Below are positions 63,946 through 64,000 of a DNA stretch of 64,000 nt, piece after piece; positions within the stretch are counted from its first letter, which is position 1; each line of letters opens with the position of its first letter. The translations under genes and the position numbers were made by a program. Below the pieces are notes generated by a model that was not told the origin of the DNA, ran no database searches, and saw only the letters and a list, made by a program, of their open reading frames with translations. Location of the stretch: the NCBI GenBank assembly GCA_015234525.1, contig JADGMX010000017.1, positions 116,314-180,313 of the forward strand, given 5' to 3'. Source of the DNA: Flavobacterium sp. (GTDB taxonomy: Bacteria; Bacteroidota; Bacteroidia; Flavobacteriales; Flavobacteriaceae).

Positions 63946-64000
63946 TTATCTTTTTAATGAGAAATGGGCTCTAAATTCTTTGTTTTTTGTTCCTTCAGCA
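63946..64000 (-). CDS. C-terminal end of a T9SS type B cargo protein (partial)
   Basis: Only the last 17 residues lie in the window: they read AEGTKNKEFRAHFSLKR and end at TAA (63946-63948). The ending FxxHFSLKR is the usual end of the gliding-motility-associated type B C-terminal secretion domain (CHU_C type). The gene therefore continues beyond 64000 upstream on the minus strand and precedes the PorP/SprF gene by 5 nt. The identification rests on this short tail and the pairing. Confidence 0.7.
   Translation of the reverse strand, partial: AEGTKNKEFRAHFSLKR

Overview
The window is chromosomal DNA from a member of the Bacteroidetes, most likely family Flavobacteriaceae (Flavobacterium or a close relative). 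Three things support this. Several genes belong to the type IX secretion system (T9SS). The recognisable promoters are the Bacteroidetes TAnnTTTG kind, with almost no Shine-Dalgarno sequences. Conserved flavobacterial neighbourhoods are present: porG-uppS-bamA-ompH-ompH-murI, tig-clpP-clpX, and a folK-deoxynucleoside kinase fusion. Genes are densely packed on both strands. No rRNA, prophage, transposase, CRISPR array or biosynthetic island was seen.

Layout. 1-5.8 kb: end of a DUF5916 barrel protein, gpmI, a CoA-transferase, map and a methyltransferase. 5.9-10.6 kb: an M16 peptidase, a T9SS plug-family protein and apaG. 10.6-16.3 kb: a minus-strand four-gene DNA repair cassette (nuclease/exonuclease, ATP-dependent ligase, Lhr-like helicase, PdeM phosphoesterase), every junction overlapping by 1-4 nt. 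16.4-22.7 kb: pruA, rsmG, a fatty acid desaturase, an aminotransferase and purT. 22.7-27.3 kb: an unrecognised membrane protein, a Crp/Fnr regulator, pirin, YceI and fabD. 27.4-33.6 kb: galE, a sugar aminotransferase, a Kdo transferase, an S46 dipeptidyl-peptidase and a small lipoprotein. 33.7-36.4 kb: a copper P-type ATPase broken by a frameshift, then tRNA-Leu and tRNA-Gly. 36.6-43.5 kb: mutS, a DUF1573 protein, a TrmH-family methyltransferase, folK-dNK and sppA. 43.5-48.7 kb: an AsmA-like protein, DUF2797, a GH3-family protein and a 41-residue lipoprotein. 48.7-54.1 kb: clpX, clpP, tig, a small membrane protein, a hydrolase and pdxJ. 54.2-62.4 kb: a CBS protein, nadK, porG, uppS, bamA, two ompH/skp genes and murI. 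62.4-64 kb: a gamma-carbonic anhydrase, a PorP/SprF protein and the tail of a T9SS type B cargo protein.

The most interesting signal is non-coding. Six intergenic copies of a 73-100 nt element share a conserved core (GAAGCGG..ATCC on the left, GAT..AGCG on the right) around a variable hairpin, and are closed by an outer stem. Four copies have one outer stem (AGC-CCyG paired with CrGG-AGCT) and two have another (GCGTGA paired with TCACGC). Bases in the stems differ between copies but pairing is kept, as expected for a structured RNA family. One copy lies in the probable 5' leader of pruA. The family may correspond to the described Flavo-1 RNA motif, which I cannot check here. Other points worth a look are the copA frameshift, four convergent gene pairs whose stop codons abut with no gap, a 72-nt convergent coding overlap, and the ligase cassette. 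I did not find a clearly new protein-coding system.
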